64,000 bases of DNA from Cellvibrio sp. (GTDB lineage: Bacteria; Pseudomonadota; Gammaproteobacteria; Pseudomonadales; Cellvibrionaceae): the NCBI GenBank assembly GCA_016712405.1, contig JADJRD010000001.1, positions 124,001-188,000 of the forward strand, written 5' to 3'. The notes under the pieces are model-generated. The model searched no databases, was not told the DNA's origin, and worked only from the letters and a program-made list of their open reading frames with translations. Both the position numbers and the translations under genes were made by a program. The number at the start of each line of letters is the position of its first letter. Within the stretch, counting starts at the first letter, position 1. This document shows, one piece after another, positions 9,155-17,846 of this stretch.

Positions 9155-9472
9155 ATGGAAGTTTTGGATACTATCAAGCAACAAATCGGTGAGAATCCGG
9201 TAATTCTTTATATGAAAGGGTCGCCCTCAGCGCCCCAGTGTGGTTTTTCCATGCGAGCGTCGCAGGCGATCATGGCGTGTGGTCAGCGTTTTGCGTTTGT
9301 TGATGTGCTGACCAATCCGGATATTCGCAGTGAATTACCCAAGTTTGCTAACTGGCCGACATTTCCTCAATTGTGGGTAAAGGGCGAGCTAATCGGTGGC
9401 TGTGACATCATTACGGAGATGCATGAAAAAGGTGAGTTGAAACCTTTGATCGATGCTGCTGTGCAAAGTTAA
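9155..9472 (+). CDS. grxD: Monothiol glutaredoxin Grx4
   Basis: A 105-residue monothiol glutaredoxin that binds and transfers 2Fe-2S clusters, often with BolA partners. The CGFS active site has its cysteine at residue 29, preceded by MKGSPSAPQ, which is typical of the GrxD class; the WPTFPQLWVKGELIGGCDI segment supplies the cis-Pro and glutathione-binding loop. I chose the ATG at 9155, because GAGG at 9145-9148 is spaced six bases from it; the upstream in-frame TTG at 9143 has no such site. It has its own promoter and terminator and so appears monocistronic. Confidence 0.95.
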   Translation: MEVLDTIKQQIGENPVILYMKGSPSAPQCGFSMRASQAIMACGQRFAFVDVLTNPDIRSELPKFANWPTFPQLWVKGELIGGCDIITEMHEKGELKPLIDAAVQS

Positions 9473-9485
9473 TTTGATTATGAAA

Positions 9486-9519
9486 AACAAAGGCGGGTTA
9501 TCCCGCCTTTGTTGTTTTT
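9486..9519 (+). terminator. Intrinsic terminator of grxD
   Basis: A 12-bp perfect stem: AACAAAGGCGGG (9486-9497), TTAT loop, CCCGCCTTTGTT (9502-9513), followed by GTTTTTG. The stem also faces the convergent PilZ gene and could serve both directions. Confidence 0.85.
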
Positions 9520-9543
9520 GTTAGAGGGATTTTTCTCAATTTT

Positions 9544-9918
9544 TTAAAATTTCATTTCAGAAAAAAATTTTAATAGTTGATGTAAGTTATCCAATACATC
9601 AGTGTTGTTATTTATCAGCTCAATTCCCACAATGTGCTCACGTGAGTGCACAATTTTTCCGTTCAACACTAATTTGGCGTTATTTTCGAGTGATGGACAA
9701 TTTGCAATTTCATCCAATTCAATCGAAAGTGTAATGAGTTGATCCGGTTTTAGAGGGTGTTCATCCAGAACGGCGATTCGTGCACCTGTTGCTGAAATAT
9801 CCAATAAGTGTGCATCCCAATATTGATGGGAAACTTCCAGTGCTGCATAGGATCGCACTGGATAACGAGTGGCATTTCTGCGTTCGTCGGGTTTACTTGA
9901 AATAGAATGATTTGACAT
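9544..9918 (-). CDS. PilZ domain protein (c-di-GMP receptor)
   Basis: A 124-residue single-domain protein. The PilZ c-di-GMP-binding signature is present: an N-terminal arginine-rich RRNATRYPVR segment followed after about 25 residues by DISATGARI (the D/NxSxxG motif). It lacks other domains, so it is probably an adaptor that senses c-di-GMP and acts by protein contact. The next gene upstream on the same strand is another PilZ protein with only six bases between them, so the two are likely co-transcribed. Confidence 0.85.
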   Translation of the reverse strand: MSNHSISSKPDERRNATRYPVRSYAALEVSHQYWDAHLLDISATGARIAVLDEHPLKPDQLITLSIELDEIANCPSLENNAKLVLNGKIVHSREHIVGIELINNNTDVLDNLHQLLKFFSEMKF

Positions 9919-9924
9919 AAAACC

Positions 9925-10326
9925 TCACAAATCACTGGCGAGTTCAGTCAGCTCTCTTTCAGCCGCTGAGGCATCTCCCAGATTTAATTCAATCAACCGG
10001 CGTAAATGGCCTATGCTGTCAATATCAATGGATTCGCAAACCATGCCAAGTTGATTGTGGTGTTGATGCGCAACTATGACCGACATGGCAATAGTGGTGT
10101 TATCCGCTAACAAGACTTTGACTAATATGGGTTCACGATGATTGATATTTTCCGGCAGTTGTTGTTGTAACAATAATCCTTTGAGTGAAATATCCAATAA
10201 ACTCGCGCGCCAGTGGTAATCACCTTGGGCAAGTTCAACATGCGCATCAAATAATATCCTGCTGAATCGACGACGTTCCTGTGATTGATTGTTTTGCGAC
10301 TGATTTTTCTGTGAAATTTCGGTCAT
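9925..10326 (-). CDS. PilZ domain protein, first gene of a two-gene PilZ operon
   Basis: A 133-residue PilZ protein. The binding motif is ERRRFSRILFD near residue 17 with DISLKGLLL about 25 residues later. The length and layout resemble small Pseudomonas PilZ proteins of the PA4608/PA2799 kind. It is followed on the same strand by a second, distinct PilZ gene, so two c-di-GMP receptors would be made together. An N-terminal Gln/Asn/Ser-rich stretch of about 16 residues precedes the domain. The target process (motility, adhesion or polysaccharide) cannot be read from the sequence. Confidence 0.85.
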   Translation of the reverse strand: MTEISQKNQSQNNQSQERRRFSRILFDAHVELAQGDYHWRASLLDISLKGLLLQQQLPENINHREPILVKVLLADNTTIAMSVIVAHQHHNQLGMVCESIDIDSIGHLRRLIELNLGDASAAERELTELASDL

Positions 10327-10415
10327 AAATTACTCGTGTTCTCTTACCGCTTTCTTAATTCTGAGTGTAGCCTTTCAGACATATTTCGCCATTTTGCTTC
10401 CAGCTATTTTTATGT

Positions 10416-10445
10416 TTGCCTGTTTTTACGAGGCGAATCTATAAT
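10416..10445 (+). promoter_or_regulatory. Sigma-70-type promoter for mak
   Basis: A perfect TATAAT (10440-10445) with TTGCCT (10416-10421) 18 bases upstream. Transcription from it would start near 10452, leaving a sensible leader to the ATG at 10478 but almost none to the ATG at 10460. Confidence 0.6.
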
Positions 10446-10477
10446 CCAGCCCTTTCATCATGATTCGGGTTTACACA

Positions 10478-11389
10478 ATGAATGATCTGCGTATTGGAAT
10501 TGACTTGGGTGGAACTAAAACCGAAGTCATCTTGTTAAATGGGCAGAGTCAAGAGCTTTTTCGTACTCGTATTCCCACAGTTCGACATGATTATCCAGCC
10601 ACACTTCGTGATCTCGCGGATCTGGTTCAGCAGGCTGAAGTCGCCGCGAGCCAATCGCCACTGCCGGTTGGGATTGGTATTCCGGGGACTATTTCCCGTA
10701 AAACCGGTTGGGTTAAAAATGCCAATTCCACCTGGTTAAACGGCAAACCTTTTCAAAAAGATATTTCTGATTACCTCAAGCGTCCGGTTCAGGTCACTAA
10801 TGACGCGAATTGTTTGGCGGTTTCCGAAGCTACAGACGGAGCAGGTAAGGGCTATGAATTGGTATTCGCCGGAATTTTAGGCACGGGTTGTGGTGCAGGG
10901 CTGGCTTATAAAGGAAAACCTATTGTCGGGCCAAACGGCGTGGCCGGTGAGTGGGGGCATAATCCATTACCTTGGACATCACAGGAAGAGCTGAATGCGC
11001 GCCCCTGTTATTGCGGTAAATCAGGTTGTCAGGAAACGTTTTTGTCTGGAACCGGGCTTTGTTTGTCCTACCAAATGGCATCAGGTCAGGAATTGAAGGG
11101 GCATGAAATTGTTGCTTTGGCGAAAACGGGTGATCTGACGGCACAACAAGTTCTGGATGAATATTACGATCAGCTTGCACGAGGATTGGCGGCAGTGATT
11201 AATACCTTGGATCCCGATGTCATCGTTTTGGGGGGCGGTGCTTCCAATATTGCCGAAATCTATGAGCAGGTTCCTTTGCGTTTGGCGCAATATGTTTTTG
11301 GTGGAGAATGCGATACGCCAGTAGTGCCTGCCATACACGGTGATTCCAGTGGCGTGCGCGGTGCGGCCTGGTTGAATCCTCTTGAATAA
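10478..11389 (+). CDS. mak: ROK-family fructokinase
   Basis: A 303-residue sugar kinase closely patterned on E. coli Mak (manno(fructo)kinase), which phosphorylates fructose to fructose 6-phosphate. It starts with the phosphate loop IGIDLGGTKTEV, has the VKNANSTWLNG and TNDANCLAVSEA sugar-binding segments, GTGCGAG, and the zinc-binding EWGHNPLPW...CYCGKSGCQETF motif of the ROK family, ending in GGECDTPV and HGDSSGVRGAAW as in Mak. I chose the ATG at 10478 over 10460 because of the promoter position and because the family begins at RIGID. A cytosolic enzyme that fits use of plant-derived sugars. Confidence 0.92.
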   Translation: MNDLRIGIDLGGTKTEVILLNGQSQELFRTRIPTVRHDYPATLRDLADLVQQAEVAASQSPLPVGIGIPGTISRKTGWVKNANSTWLNGKPFQKDISDYLKRPVQVTNDANCLAVSEATDGAGKGYELVFAGILGTGCGAGLAYKGKPIVGPNGVAGEWGHNPLPWTSQEELNARPCYCGKSGCQETFLSGTGLCLSYQMASGQELKGHEIVALAKTGDLTAQQVLDEYYDQLARGLAAVINTLDPDVIVLGGGASNIAEIYEQVPLRLAQYVFGGECDTPVVPAIHGDSSGVRGAAWLNPLE

Positions 11390-11414
11390 TTTTTTGTCAT
11401 TGCTACGAAGGATT

Positions 11415-11485
11415 CGTCATCCCCGCGAAGGCAGGGATCTATTTGCCGATGGTTTTCACTGGATTCCTGCTTTCGCAGGAATGAC
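11415..11485. repeat. Class D inverted repeat
   Basis: CGTCATCCCCGCGAAGGCAG on the left is matched by an imperfect reverse complement ending GCAGGAATGACG on the right, with about 20 bases between. It ends only a few bases before the ATG of the following binding-protein gene, so it forms the mRNA leader. Confidence 0.65.
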
Positions 11486-11494
11486 GGTAGGTCT

Positions 11495-12340
11495 ATGTTG
11501 AATAAATATTTATTCGTGCAAAGGTCTTTATTGATCGGTTATCTAATCTTGGTTTCAAATGTTATTTTTGCCGAACAACCCAAACAGCGCATTGTGTCGA
11601 TGAATTTATGTATTGATCAGCTTTTATGGCAGTTGGTTGATCATCGACGTATTGTCTCGTTAAGTTATTTATCTGCCGATACCCAATGGTCACCTATTGC
11701 GTCAGAAGTGAAGCATCAAGATGTAAATCACGCTTTAGCGGAAGAAATTGTGCCCTTGAATGCAGATTTAATTCTTGCTGGTGAATTTGACGCGCCGGAT
11801 GCTATTCAATTATTGCAAAAATTAAATGAACCCGTTGCGCGATTGAAAACACCACAATCCTTAAAGGATATTCAACAGCAGTGGTTGGACTTGGGTGAAC
11901 TCACTGGTGAAAAGAAATCGGCTCAATTATTTGCCGGTCAATTACAAGATGAAATTCAAGAATTAACAGTCCTTGCCAATCAAAAGAAAAGCTTGCGGGT
12001 ATTCTGGTATTCGCTTAATGGCGTGGTGATAGGGCAGGGTACTTTAGAAAATGAATTAATGACCTTGGCGGGATTAAAAAATATTGCAGTCGAAAAAAAT
12101 GTTGTTGGGTTTTCGCCATTGGATTTGGAATTGTTATTGGCGGCAAAACCGGACGCCTTGATAATGGAAGAGTCCAGTCATGATCATTATTCATTAGCGC
12201 AAGAATTTTTAACTCACCCGGCATTGGCGCAACATAAAATGAAAGTTATCCGATTACCCGCTGGATTTTCATCTTGTTCCACATCAATGGTTAAAGATTT
12301 TTCTGTCGCCCTGAAGCAATATTTTTCCGGAGAATCCTGA
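11495..12340 (+). CDS. Periplasmic binding protein of a BtuF/FecB-type ABC importer
   Basis: A 281-residue class III periplasmic binding protein with a signal peptide (SLLIGYLILVSNVIFA). The start of the mature domain (RIVSMNLCIDQLLWQLVD, then SLSYLSAD, LAEEIVPLNADLILAGEF) is typical of proteins that capture cobalamin, haem or ferric siderophores. It is the first of three genes (binding protein, permease, ATPase) spaced three bases or overlapping, a complete importer. No cobalamin riboswitch or obvious Fur box precedes it, so the ligand remains open. Confidence 0.8.
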   Translation: MLNKYLFVQRSLLIGYLILVSNVIFAEQPKQRIVSMNLCIDQLLWQLVDHRRIVSLSYLSADTQWSPIASEVKHQDVNHALAEEIVPLNADLILAGEFDAPDAIQLLQKLNEPVARLKTPQSLKDIQQQWLDLGELTGEKKSAQLFAGQLQDEIQELTVLANQKKSLRVFWYSLNGVVIGQGTLENELMTLAGLKNIAVEKNVVGFSPLDLELLLAAKPDALIMEESSHDHYSLAQEFLTHPALAQHKMKVIRLPAGFSSCSTSMVKDFSVALKQYFSGES

Positions 12341-12343
12341 TTT

Positions 12344-13345
12344 ATGTTGTCGACATCCGGTTATCGATTATTCATTCTGGTTTTGCTGCTGCTGATTGGT
12401 TTGTCTGCTGTGGTGGCTCTTGATTCGGGTGCAGCCGATATATCCTTAGTGCAAGCAATTCTGGATTGGTTGAAAGGTGAGTCAAGTTTAGCCTCCACAG
12501 TGTTAACACAAATTCGTTTTCCACGATTTTGTTTGGCAATTATTGTGGGTGCATCATTGGCTATTGCTGGTGCATCCATGCAGATGGTGTTGCGTAATCC
12601 ATTAGCAGACCCTGGAATTTTAGGTGTAACCAGCGGTGCAGCATTAGGGGCCGTCAGTGTTTTATATTTTGGTTTTGCCGCTGCAGCTTGGTATTACTTG
12701 CCAGTCGCTGCAATTATGGGCGCCTTAATCTCCTTGTGTTGTGTTTATGTGTTAGCGGGTTTGCAAGCTAGTATTTTGGCCTTGGTATTATCAGGTGTTG
12801 CTATCAGTTCTATCGCTGCAGCTTTAATTGCAGTTGCATTAAATTTTGCGCCCAGTTTTTATGCTATGCAAGAAATTGTATTTTGGTTGATGGGATCTTT
12901 AAATAATCGACACATGGATCATTTATGGATTGCATTGCCTTTTTGCATACTGGGTTGGATTTGTATTTTTACACGAAGTCGTTTTTTAAATGCGCTAAGT
13001 TTGGGTGAGGCGACTGCTCAGTCTCTCGGTTTTCATTTGCAAACTGAACGCATCATTTTATTTTTCGGTGTGGCCTTAAGTGTAGGGGCATGTGTTGCCG
13101 TTAGTGGCAGTATTGGATTTATCGGTTTAATTGTGCCGCATATTTTGCGCCCTTTGGTTGGCTACCAGCCATTGCGATTACTTTTGGCGAGTGCATTAAC
13201 TGGCGCACTTTTATTGCTCTGGGCAGATGTGTTGGTGCGTCATCTGGATATGGCGAGAGAATTAAAATTAGGTGTCGTTACTTCTTTATTGGGTGCGCCT
13301 TTCTTTTTAATGTTGATGATTAAATCGCGATCAAAATGGGTATAA
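12344..13345 (+). CDS. FecCD/BtuC-type ABC permease
   Basis: A 333-residue polytopic inner-membrane protein with about ten hydrophobic helices. It contains the family signatures GASLAIAGASMQMVLRNPLA (first third), EIVFWLMGSLN in the middle, and the cytoplasmic coupling loop VSGSIGFIGLIVPHI near residue 265. Permeases of this family form the homodimeric channel for iron-siderophore, haem or vitamin B12. It starts three bases after the binding-protein stop and its end overlaps the ATPase frame. Confidence 0.88.
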   Translation: MLSTSGYRLFILVLLLLIGLSAVVALDSGAADISLVQAILDWLKGESSLASTVLTQIRFPRFCLAIIVGASLAIAGASMQMVLRNPLADPGILGVTSGAALGAVSVLYFGFAAAAWYYLPVAAIMGALISLCCVYVLAGLQASILALVLSGVAISSIAAALIAVALNFAPSFYAMQEIVFWLMGSLNNRHMDHLWIALPFCILGWICIFTRSRFLNALSLGEATAQSLGFHLQTERIILFFGVALSVGACVAVSGSIGFIGLIVPHILRPLVGYQPLRLLLASALTGALLLLWADVLVRHLDMARELKLGVVTSLLGAPFFLMLMIKSRSKWV

Positions 13346-13347
13346 AT

Positions 13348-14154
13348 ATGCAAAGCGAATCATCAACTTCTTTGTCATTGATGGCCGAAAATGTCAGCCT
13401 GAAAAAAAATCAACAAACAATATTGTCTAATATTCATTTGCAAATATCTTCAGGCGAATTTGTGGGGTTGATTGGCCCGAATGGCGCGGGTAAATCATCT
13501 CTACTGAAAATACTGGCGGGCTTGGATTCAGACTTTACTGGTGAAGTAAGCCTATTAAGTGAAAACAAGCTGTCACTGAAAAAAATGCATCGGCTTCAAC
13601 GAGCGCAACAAATTGCGTGGTTAGCTCAACAAGATGTACCCACTTGGCCGTTATCCGTTCAACATCTCGTAAGTTTGGGGCGATTACCTTGGTCAAAAAA
13701 TATTTCGCAATCTTCGCCTGCAGATTTACAGGCAATTGATGCCGCAATAGAACAAACTGATTTACAGTTGCTCCGTCAGCGCAGTGTATTGGAATTATCC
13801 GGTGGTGAATTGCAACGAGTTTTGTTGGCAAGAGTATTTGCAGGTGAGCAACCTATTATTTTGGTTGATGAACCTATTTCAGCATTAGATCCTTATCATC
13901 AATTGCATGTGATGGAATTATTGACGGAAAAATCCAAACAAAGAGGAATGGTTTGTGCGGCTCTACATGATTTAAATTTGGCTGCAGGGTTTTGTAATCG
14001 GTTAGTCTTATTGAATCATGGGCAAATTGTTGCATCAGGCCAGCCAGCAGAGGTGCTTACTCCTGAAAATCTGCGTCAGGTTTATGGTATAGAAGCCTAT
14101 GTGGATTGTCGGGAAGAGGGGGTTGTCATTATTCCTCGTAAGCGAGTGAAGTAA
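13348..14154 (+). CDS. ABC transporter ATPase of the BtuD/FecE type
   Basis: A 268-residue ATPase powering the preceding permease. Seen directly: Walker A GPNGAGKSS, Q-loop near WLAQQDVPTW, signature LSGGELQRV, Walker B IILVDEP and the switch His in ALHDLNLA. The ATG at 13348 has GGGT seven bases upstream; an in-frame ATG at 13336 would add four residues (MGIN) and overlap the permease by ten bases but lacks a ribosome site. It is the last gene of the importer operon; an unrelated DUF4442 gene follows 24 bases later. Confidence 0.9.
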   Translation: MQSESSTSLSLMAENVSLKKNQQTILSNIHLQISSGEFVGLIGPNGAGKSSLLKILAGLDSDFTGEVSLLSENKLSLKKMHRLQRAQQIAWLAQQDVPTWPLSVQHLVSLGRLPWSKNISQSSPADLQAIDAAIEQTDLQLLRQRSVLELSGGELQRVLLARVFAGEQPIILVDEPISALDPYHQLHVMELLTEKSKQRGMVCAALHDLNLAAGFCNRLVLLNHGQIVASGQPAEVLTPENLRQVYGIEAYVDCREEGVVIIPRKRVK

Positions 14155-14178
14155 AATCGAAACTAAAAAGGAAATTCT

Positions 14179-14673
14179 ATGAAAGCAAGATATTTTAGGT
14201 GGTTAGTGAACTGCTGGCCTCCTTTATTATTTACAGGCATTAAAGCGGTTGATGTGAGCGATGATTATCGTGAAATTAATGTCACATTAAAATTAAGGTG
14301 GTACAACCGAAATTACGTCGCTGTTCAATACGGTGGCAGTTTATTTTCAATGACAGATCCTTGGTATATGCTGATGTTAATGCATGTTTTGGGAAAGGAT
14401 TACTACGTTTGGGATAAGACTGCAGAAATTGACTATATCAAGCCAGGCAAAACCCATGTGTTTGCCAGATTCAAATTAACACAAGAAATAATTGACGATA
14501 TAAAATTAAAAACTGCGAATGGCGAAAAATATTTACCGGAATTCTTAATTGAAATTCGTGATGAAAACAAAGAATTGATTGCGAAAGTAAAACGAATTTT
14601 GTATGTGAAGCTGAAAAGTAAAACATCCTCTCCCCAACCCTCTCCCATCAAGGTAGAGGAGGAAAATTCCTAA
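14179..14673 (+). CDS. DUF4442 hotdog-fold protein (probable thioesterase-like)
   Basis: A 164-residue protein of the DUF4442 family, whose members have a hotdog fold related to acyl-CoA thioesterases. Recognised segments are RWLVNCWPPLLFTGIKA, VTLKLRWYNRNYVAVQYGGS and SMTDPWYMLMLMHVLG. No activity is established for the family. The last 15 or so residues (starting SSPQPSPIK) are encoded by a class A palindromic repeat, so the tail was probably acquired when the element inserted at the 3' end. A ribosome site AAAGGAAA precedes the ATG. Confidence 0.85.
   Translation: MKARYFRWLVNCWPPLLFTGIKAVDVSDDYREINVTLKLRWYNRNYVAVQYGGSLFSMTDPWYMLMLMHVLGKDYYVWDKTAEIDYIKPGKTHVFARFKLTQEIIDDIKLKTANGEKYLPEFLIEIRDENKELIAKVKRILYVKLKSKTSSPQPSPIKVEEENS
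14625..14665. repeat. Class A repeat inside a coding 3' end
   Basis: CCTCTCCCCAACCCTCTCCC followed by ATCAAGG and a partial return arm TAGAGGAGG. It matches the family at 715, 6821 and 45347 but is shorter, and it is read as the final codons of the DUF4442 gene. Confidence 0.7.
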
Positions 14674-14688
14674 CTGTGAGAAAAAACC

Positions 14689-15879
14689 ATGTTCAATACA
14701 CTGCCACTTTTACCCGCTGATCCCATATTAGGTTTGAGTCAAGCCTATGCCAAAGATACCAATCCACTGAAGGTTGATTTAGGTGTTGGTGTATATAAAA
14801 ACGATCAAGGCCAAACACCCATTATGCAAGCGGTTATGCTGGCCGAAAAAATCCTAATTGATAAACAAGTGACCAAAGCTTATACGCCACCTGCTGGTGT
14901 TCCCGGTGCTAATGAAGTCGCGACACAATTAATTTTTGGTGCTGATTTGCTTTCGCAGATTCAATCCCGCGTGAGAAGCATTCAAACACCCGGTGGTTGT
15001 GGTGCATTGCGTGTTGCGGCTGAATTAATTCAGCGAGCGAAAAAAGGTGCAAGCCTTTGGGTGAGCACACCGACTTGGGCAAATCACATTCCTTTATTAG
15101 GAAATGCGGGATTAACTCTCAAAGAATATCCCTATTACGATTATAAAAATCATGCGATTGATTTTGCCGCTATGAAAAATACATTGCAATCTGTTCCAGC
15201 TGGCGACATGGTATTGCTGCATGCCTGTTGTCACAATCCTAGTGGTGCTGATTTATCAAAAGATCAGTGGAATGAATTGGCTGATTTATTTGCAGAGCGA
15301 CATTTGATTCCCTTTATTGATATGGCTTATCAAGGTTTTGGTGATGGCTTACAAGAAGATGCATATGGCATTCGATTGATGTCATCACGATTGCCCGAAG
15401 TGATTGTTGCAGTTTCTTACTCAAAAAATTTCGGCTTGTATCGTGAACGTGCAGGTAGTTTATCTATTGTGTTCGCTGATGAAAAACAAGCAGATGCAGG
15501 ATTGAGCCAGTTGTTGAGTGTTACCCGTGCCTTATATTCCATGCCGCCTTCACATGGTGCTGCCTTAATCGATATTATTTTGCACAGCGATGAATTAACT
15601 AAAATCTGGTCAGATGAGTTAACCTCTATGCGTCAACGCATTGCGAATTTGCGTAGTGATTTGGTGAGAGAATTAAATCAATTACAACAAAAACAGAATT
15701 TTAGTTTTATCGCTAACGAAAAAGGCATGTTTTCGTTTTTAGGTTTAAGTGTTGAACAAGTGCATCAATTAAAAAATCAATACAGTATTTATATGACGGA
15801 TACCAGTCGCATCAGTGTGGCGGGATTGACGGCGAATAATTTGAGTTATGTTGCAAAGGCGATTGTATCAGTGTTGTAA
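14689..15879 (+). CDS. Aspartate/aromatic aminotransferase (class I, PLP-dependent)
   Basis: A 396-residue class I aminotransferase of the AspC/TyrB type, interconverting aspartate or aromatic amino acids with their 2-oxo acids. It begins with PADPILGLSQAYAKD and VDLGVGVYKN, has the PLP-binding lysine at residue 246 in SYSKNFGLY, HNPSGAD for cofactor contacts, and the substrate-carboxylate arginine in TSRISVAGL. Sequence does not separate AspC from TyrB with certainty. The gene starts 15 bases after the DUF4442 stop and a class B palindrome follows immediately. Confidence 0.9.
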   Translation: MFNTLPLLPADPILGLSQAYAKDTNPLKVDLGVGVYKNDQGQTPIMQAVMLAEKILIDKQVTKAYTPPAGVPGANEVATQLIFGADLLSQIQSRVRSIQTPGGCGALRVAAELIQRAKKGASLWVSTPTWANHIPLLGNAGLTLKEYPYYDYKNHAIDFAAMKNTLQSVPAGDMVLLHACCHNPSGADLSKDQWNELADLFAERHLIPFIDMAYQGFGDGLQEDAYGIRLMSSRLPEVIVAVSYSKNFGLYRERAGSLSIVFADEKQADAGLSQLLSVTRALYSMPPSHGAALIDIILHSDELTKIWSDELTSMRQRIANLRSDLVRELNQLQQKQNFSFIANEKGMFSFLGLSVEQVHQLKNQYSIYMTDTSRISVAGLTANNLSYVAKAIVSVL

Positions 15880-15987
15880 AGACCCCACCCTAACCCTCCC
15901 CTTGCCAGGGGAGGGGACTAATCGCACTCTGAAAAAGTAGGGGGTGAAGTCCCTCCCCCTGGCAAGGGGGAGGTTAGGAGGGGGTCT
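15880..15987. repeat. Class B palindromic repeat
   Basis: A long inverted repeat: GACCCCACCCTAACCCTCCC...CAGGGGAGGGGACT on the left and AGTCCCTCCCCCTGG...GGTTAGGAGGGGGTC on the right, around a variable centre. A near-identical element is at 46937-47045. An upstream reading-frame extension of the next gene lies in this element and is not real coding sequence. Confidence 0.8.
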
Positions 15988-16012
15988 TAAACCAATTAAG
16001 GTAAAACAAAAT

Positions 16013-16708
16013 ATGAAAATCATTGCCCATCGCGGCGGTCCATTAATCGCCGAAACATCTTTACCAGAAAATTCTTTAGCAGCAATTCAGCGTGCGTTGG
16101 ATTTAGGCATTAAATCCATAGAAATTGATGTGATTGCATCCTGCGGAAAATTATGGATCAGTCATGATCGACGGTTGGGGCGAACAATTTCCGGTAAGGG
16201 TGTGATTGCCAATTTACCTCTGGAATATTTACAACAACAAGCCCTTGCCAATGGTGAACCTATTCCACAATTGCCTGCTATTCTTGCTCTTGTCAAAAAC
16301 AAAGCCGAGTTGAATATCGAAATTAAAGGACAAAACACTATTCAACCGGTGATTGAATGTTTACAGGCATGGATTGTTGAACAGCACTTGGATTGGGAAC
16401 AATTTAATGTTTCCAGTTTCGATCACCAACAATTGTATCAATCTCTACAATTGATGCCGCAATTACGTCGAGGTGTGTTGATTGAAGGTGTTCCGATTGA
16501 TTATGCGGGTGTTTGTCGTTCTTTGAAGGCATTTTCATTAAATTCGCATTTAGGTTTTTTTACTAAAGATTTGCTTTCCGATGCGAAGCGTCACGGCGTT
16601 GAAAATTGGGTCTATACCGTCAATTATAGAGATGACGCTGAATGGTTAAAAACCTTAGGCGCAGATGCAATTTTTACGGATAAACCGGATTTGATGTTGG
16701 GTTTATAA
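16013..16708 (+). CDS. Glycerophosphodiester phosphodiesterase
   Basis: A 231-residue single-domain enzyme of the GDPD family, which cleaves glycerophosphodiesters to glycerol 3-phosphate and an alcohol. Active-site residues are visible: His6-Arg7 in AHRGG, Glu37 and Asp39 in IEIDV, His51 in SHD, and later the NIEIKG and VYTVN strands. No signal peptide is present, so it is cytosolic, like UgpQ rather than GlpQ. I start it at MKIIAHRGG; the open frame upstream runs through the class B repeat. Length matches cytosolic UgpQ. Confidence 0.9.
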   Translation: MKIIAHRGGPLIAETSLPENSLAAIQRALDLGIKSIEIDVIASCGKLWISHDRRLGRTISGKGVIANLPLEYLQQQALANGEPIPQLPAILALVKNKAELNIEIKGQNTIQPVIECLQAWIVEQHLDWEQFNVSSFDHQQLYQSLQLMPQLRRGVLIEGVPIDYAGVCRSLKAFSLNSHLGFFTKDLLSDAKRHGVENWVYTVNYRDDAEWLKTLGADAIFTDKPDLMLGL

Positions 16709-16720
16709 TTAATTTAACAT

Positions 16721-16748
16721 CGCACACGCGGGTCTTGACCCGCCCTAC
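16721..16748. repeat. Class E short palindromic repeat
   Basis: CGCACACGCGGGTCTTGACC followed by CGCCCTAC; the core CGGGTC/GACCCG is palindromic. Other copies are at 32600-32625 and, in opposite orientation and split by the G/C island, at 31818-32524. Confidence 0.7.
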
Positions 16749-16766
16749 ATCTACACTGGATAAATT

Positions 16767-17846
16767 ATGAACTTCAAAAATTGTATTTGTATTTTTATCG
16801 TGTTTATTAGCTGCTTCACATGGGCGCAATCACAACCCGGTTTTATATCACCTGAAAATAAAAATTTACTCTATACAGGTCGAATTGATTTCTCCAATCC
16901 ATCTGCGCCATTAATCAGCTGGCCTGGAACCAGTATAAAAGCGAATTTTACTGGCAAAGTATTAAAAATTAAGCTGGATGATCAATTCGGGAAAAATTAC
17001 TTCAGTGTGATTGTCGATGGTGAGATTTACCATCCTTATGTTATTGAGGCAAAAAAGGGTGAACAGGAATACACGATTTCAACGAGTTTGTCTGAAGGAA
17101 AACATTCACTAGAAATTTACAAGCGAACCGAAGGTGAAGAGGGGCATACTGCATTTAAAGGCTTGGCAATTGACGGCAAACTTTTAAATCCACCTGCAAG
17201 ATTCAAACGTCGAATTGAAATTTTTGGTGATTCCATTACCAGTGGCATGGGGAATGAAGCAGCGGATAATGGGGCTGATCATCTATTATCGGAAAAAAAT
17301 AATTATTGGGCTTATGGTTCAATTGCTGCGCGTGAGTTAAAGGCTGAATTACATACCACTTCGCAAAGTGGTATTGGCATCATGATCAGCTGGTTTCCGT
17401 TTATTATGCCGCAGTTTTATGATCAATTGAGTGCAGTAGGCAATAACGATACTCAATGGGATTTTACTCAATGGACACCGGATCTAGTTATTATCAATTT
17501 ATTGCAAAATGATAGTTGGTTAATTGATCGTGAAAAACGTCTGCAACCTATCCCAACGGATGAACAGCGAGTCAAGGCCTACATCGATTTTGTACGAACC
17601 ATTCGTGCCAAATATCCCAATGCACAGATTATTTGTGCTTTGGGTAGTATGGATGCCACTGCGAATGATAAGTGGCCGAATTATATAAAAGCGGCTGTTG
17701 AAAAAATGAAACAGGATTATCAGGATAAAAAAGTTGATACCTTGTTTTTCGATTTTACTGGTTATGGGCAACATCCTCGTGTCGCGCAAAACAAAACCAA
17801 CGCGAAAAAGCTGGTTAATTTTGTTCGGAAGAAAATGCACTGGTGA
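16767..17846 (+). CDS. Carbohydrate esterase family 2-like acetyl (xylan) esterase, secreted
   Basis: A 359-residue protein with a signal peptide (CICIFIVFISCFTWAQ), an N-terminal beta-sandwich domain (about 30-140) and a C-terminal SGNH hydrolase domain. The nucleophile is Ser156 in FGDSITSGMGN, the block III region is NLLQND and the catalytic His is in GYGQHPR near residue 336. This two-domain layout is that of CE2 esterases, which deacetylate xylan and other plant polysaccharides and are known from Cellvibrio. It complements the GH10 xylanase 4 kb away. Its stop overlaps the ATG of the polymerase gene (TGATG). Confidence 0.82.
   Translation: MNFKNCICIFIVFISCFTWAQSQPGFISPENKNLLYTGRIDFSNPSAPLISWPGTSIKANFTGKVLKIKLDDQFGKNYFSVIVDGEIYHPYVIEAKKGEQEYTISTSLSEGKHSLEIYKRTEGEEGHTAFKGLAIDGKLLNPPARFKRRIEIFGDSITSGMGNEAADNGADHLLSEKNNYWAYGSIAARELKAELHTTSQSGIGIMISWFPFIMPQFYDQLSAVGNNDTQWDFTQWTPDLVIINLLQNDSWLIDREKRLQPIPTDEQRVKAYIDFVRTIRAKYPNAQIICALGSMDATANDKWPNYIKAAVEKMKQDYQDKKVDTLFFDFTGYGQHPRVAQNKTNAKKLVNFVRKKMHW

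Noticed and set aside
11390..11494. Cobalamin riboswitch before the BtuF-type gene
   Set aside because: The gap is occupied by an inverted repeat; no B12-box-like sequence was seen.
15944..16012. Longer N terminus of the phosphodiesterase gene
   Set aside because: These 23 codons are translation of the class B palindrome; the family begins at MKIIAHRGG.
16709..17846. LexA/SOS box for polB
   Set aside because: No CTGT-N8-ACAG was seen upstream of the esterase-polB pair.
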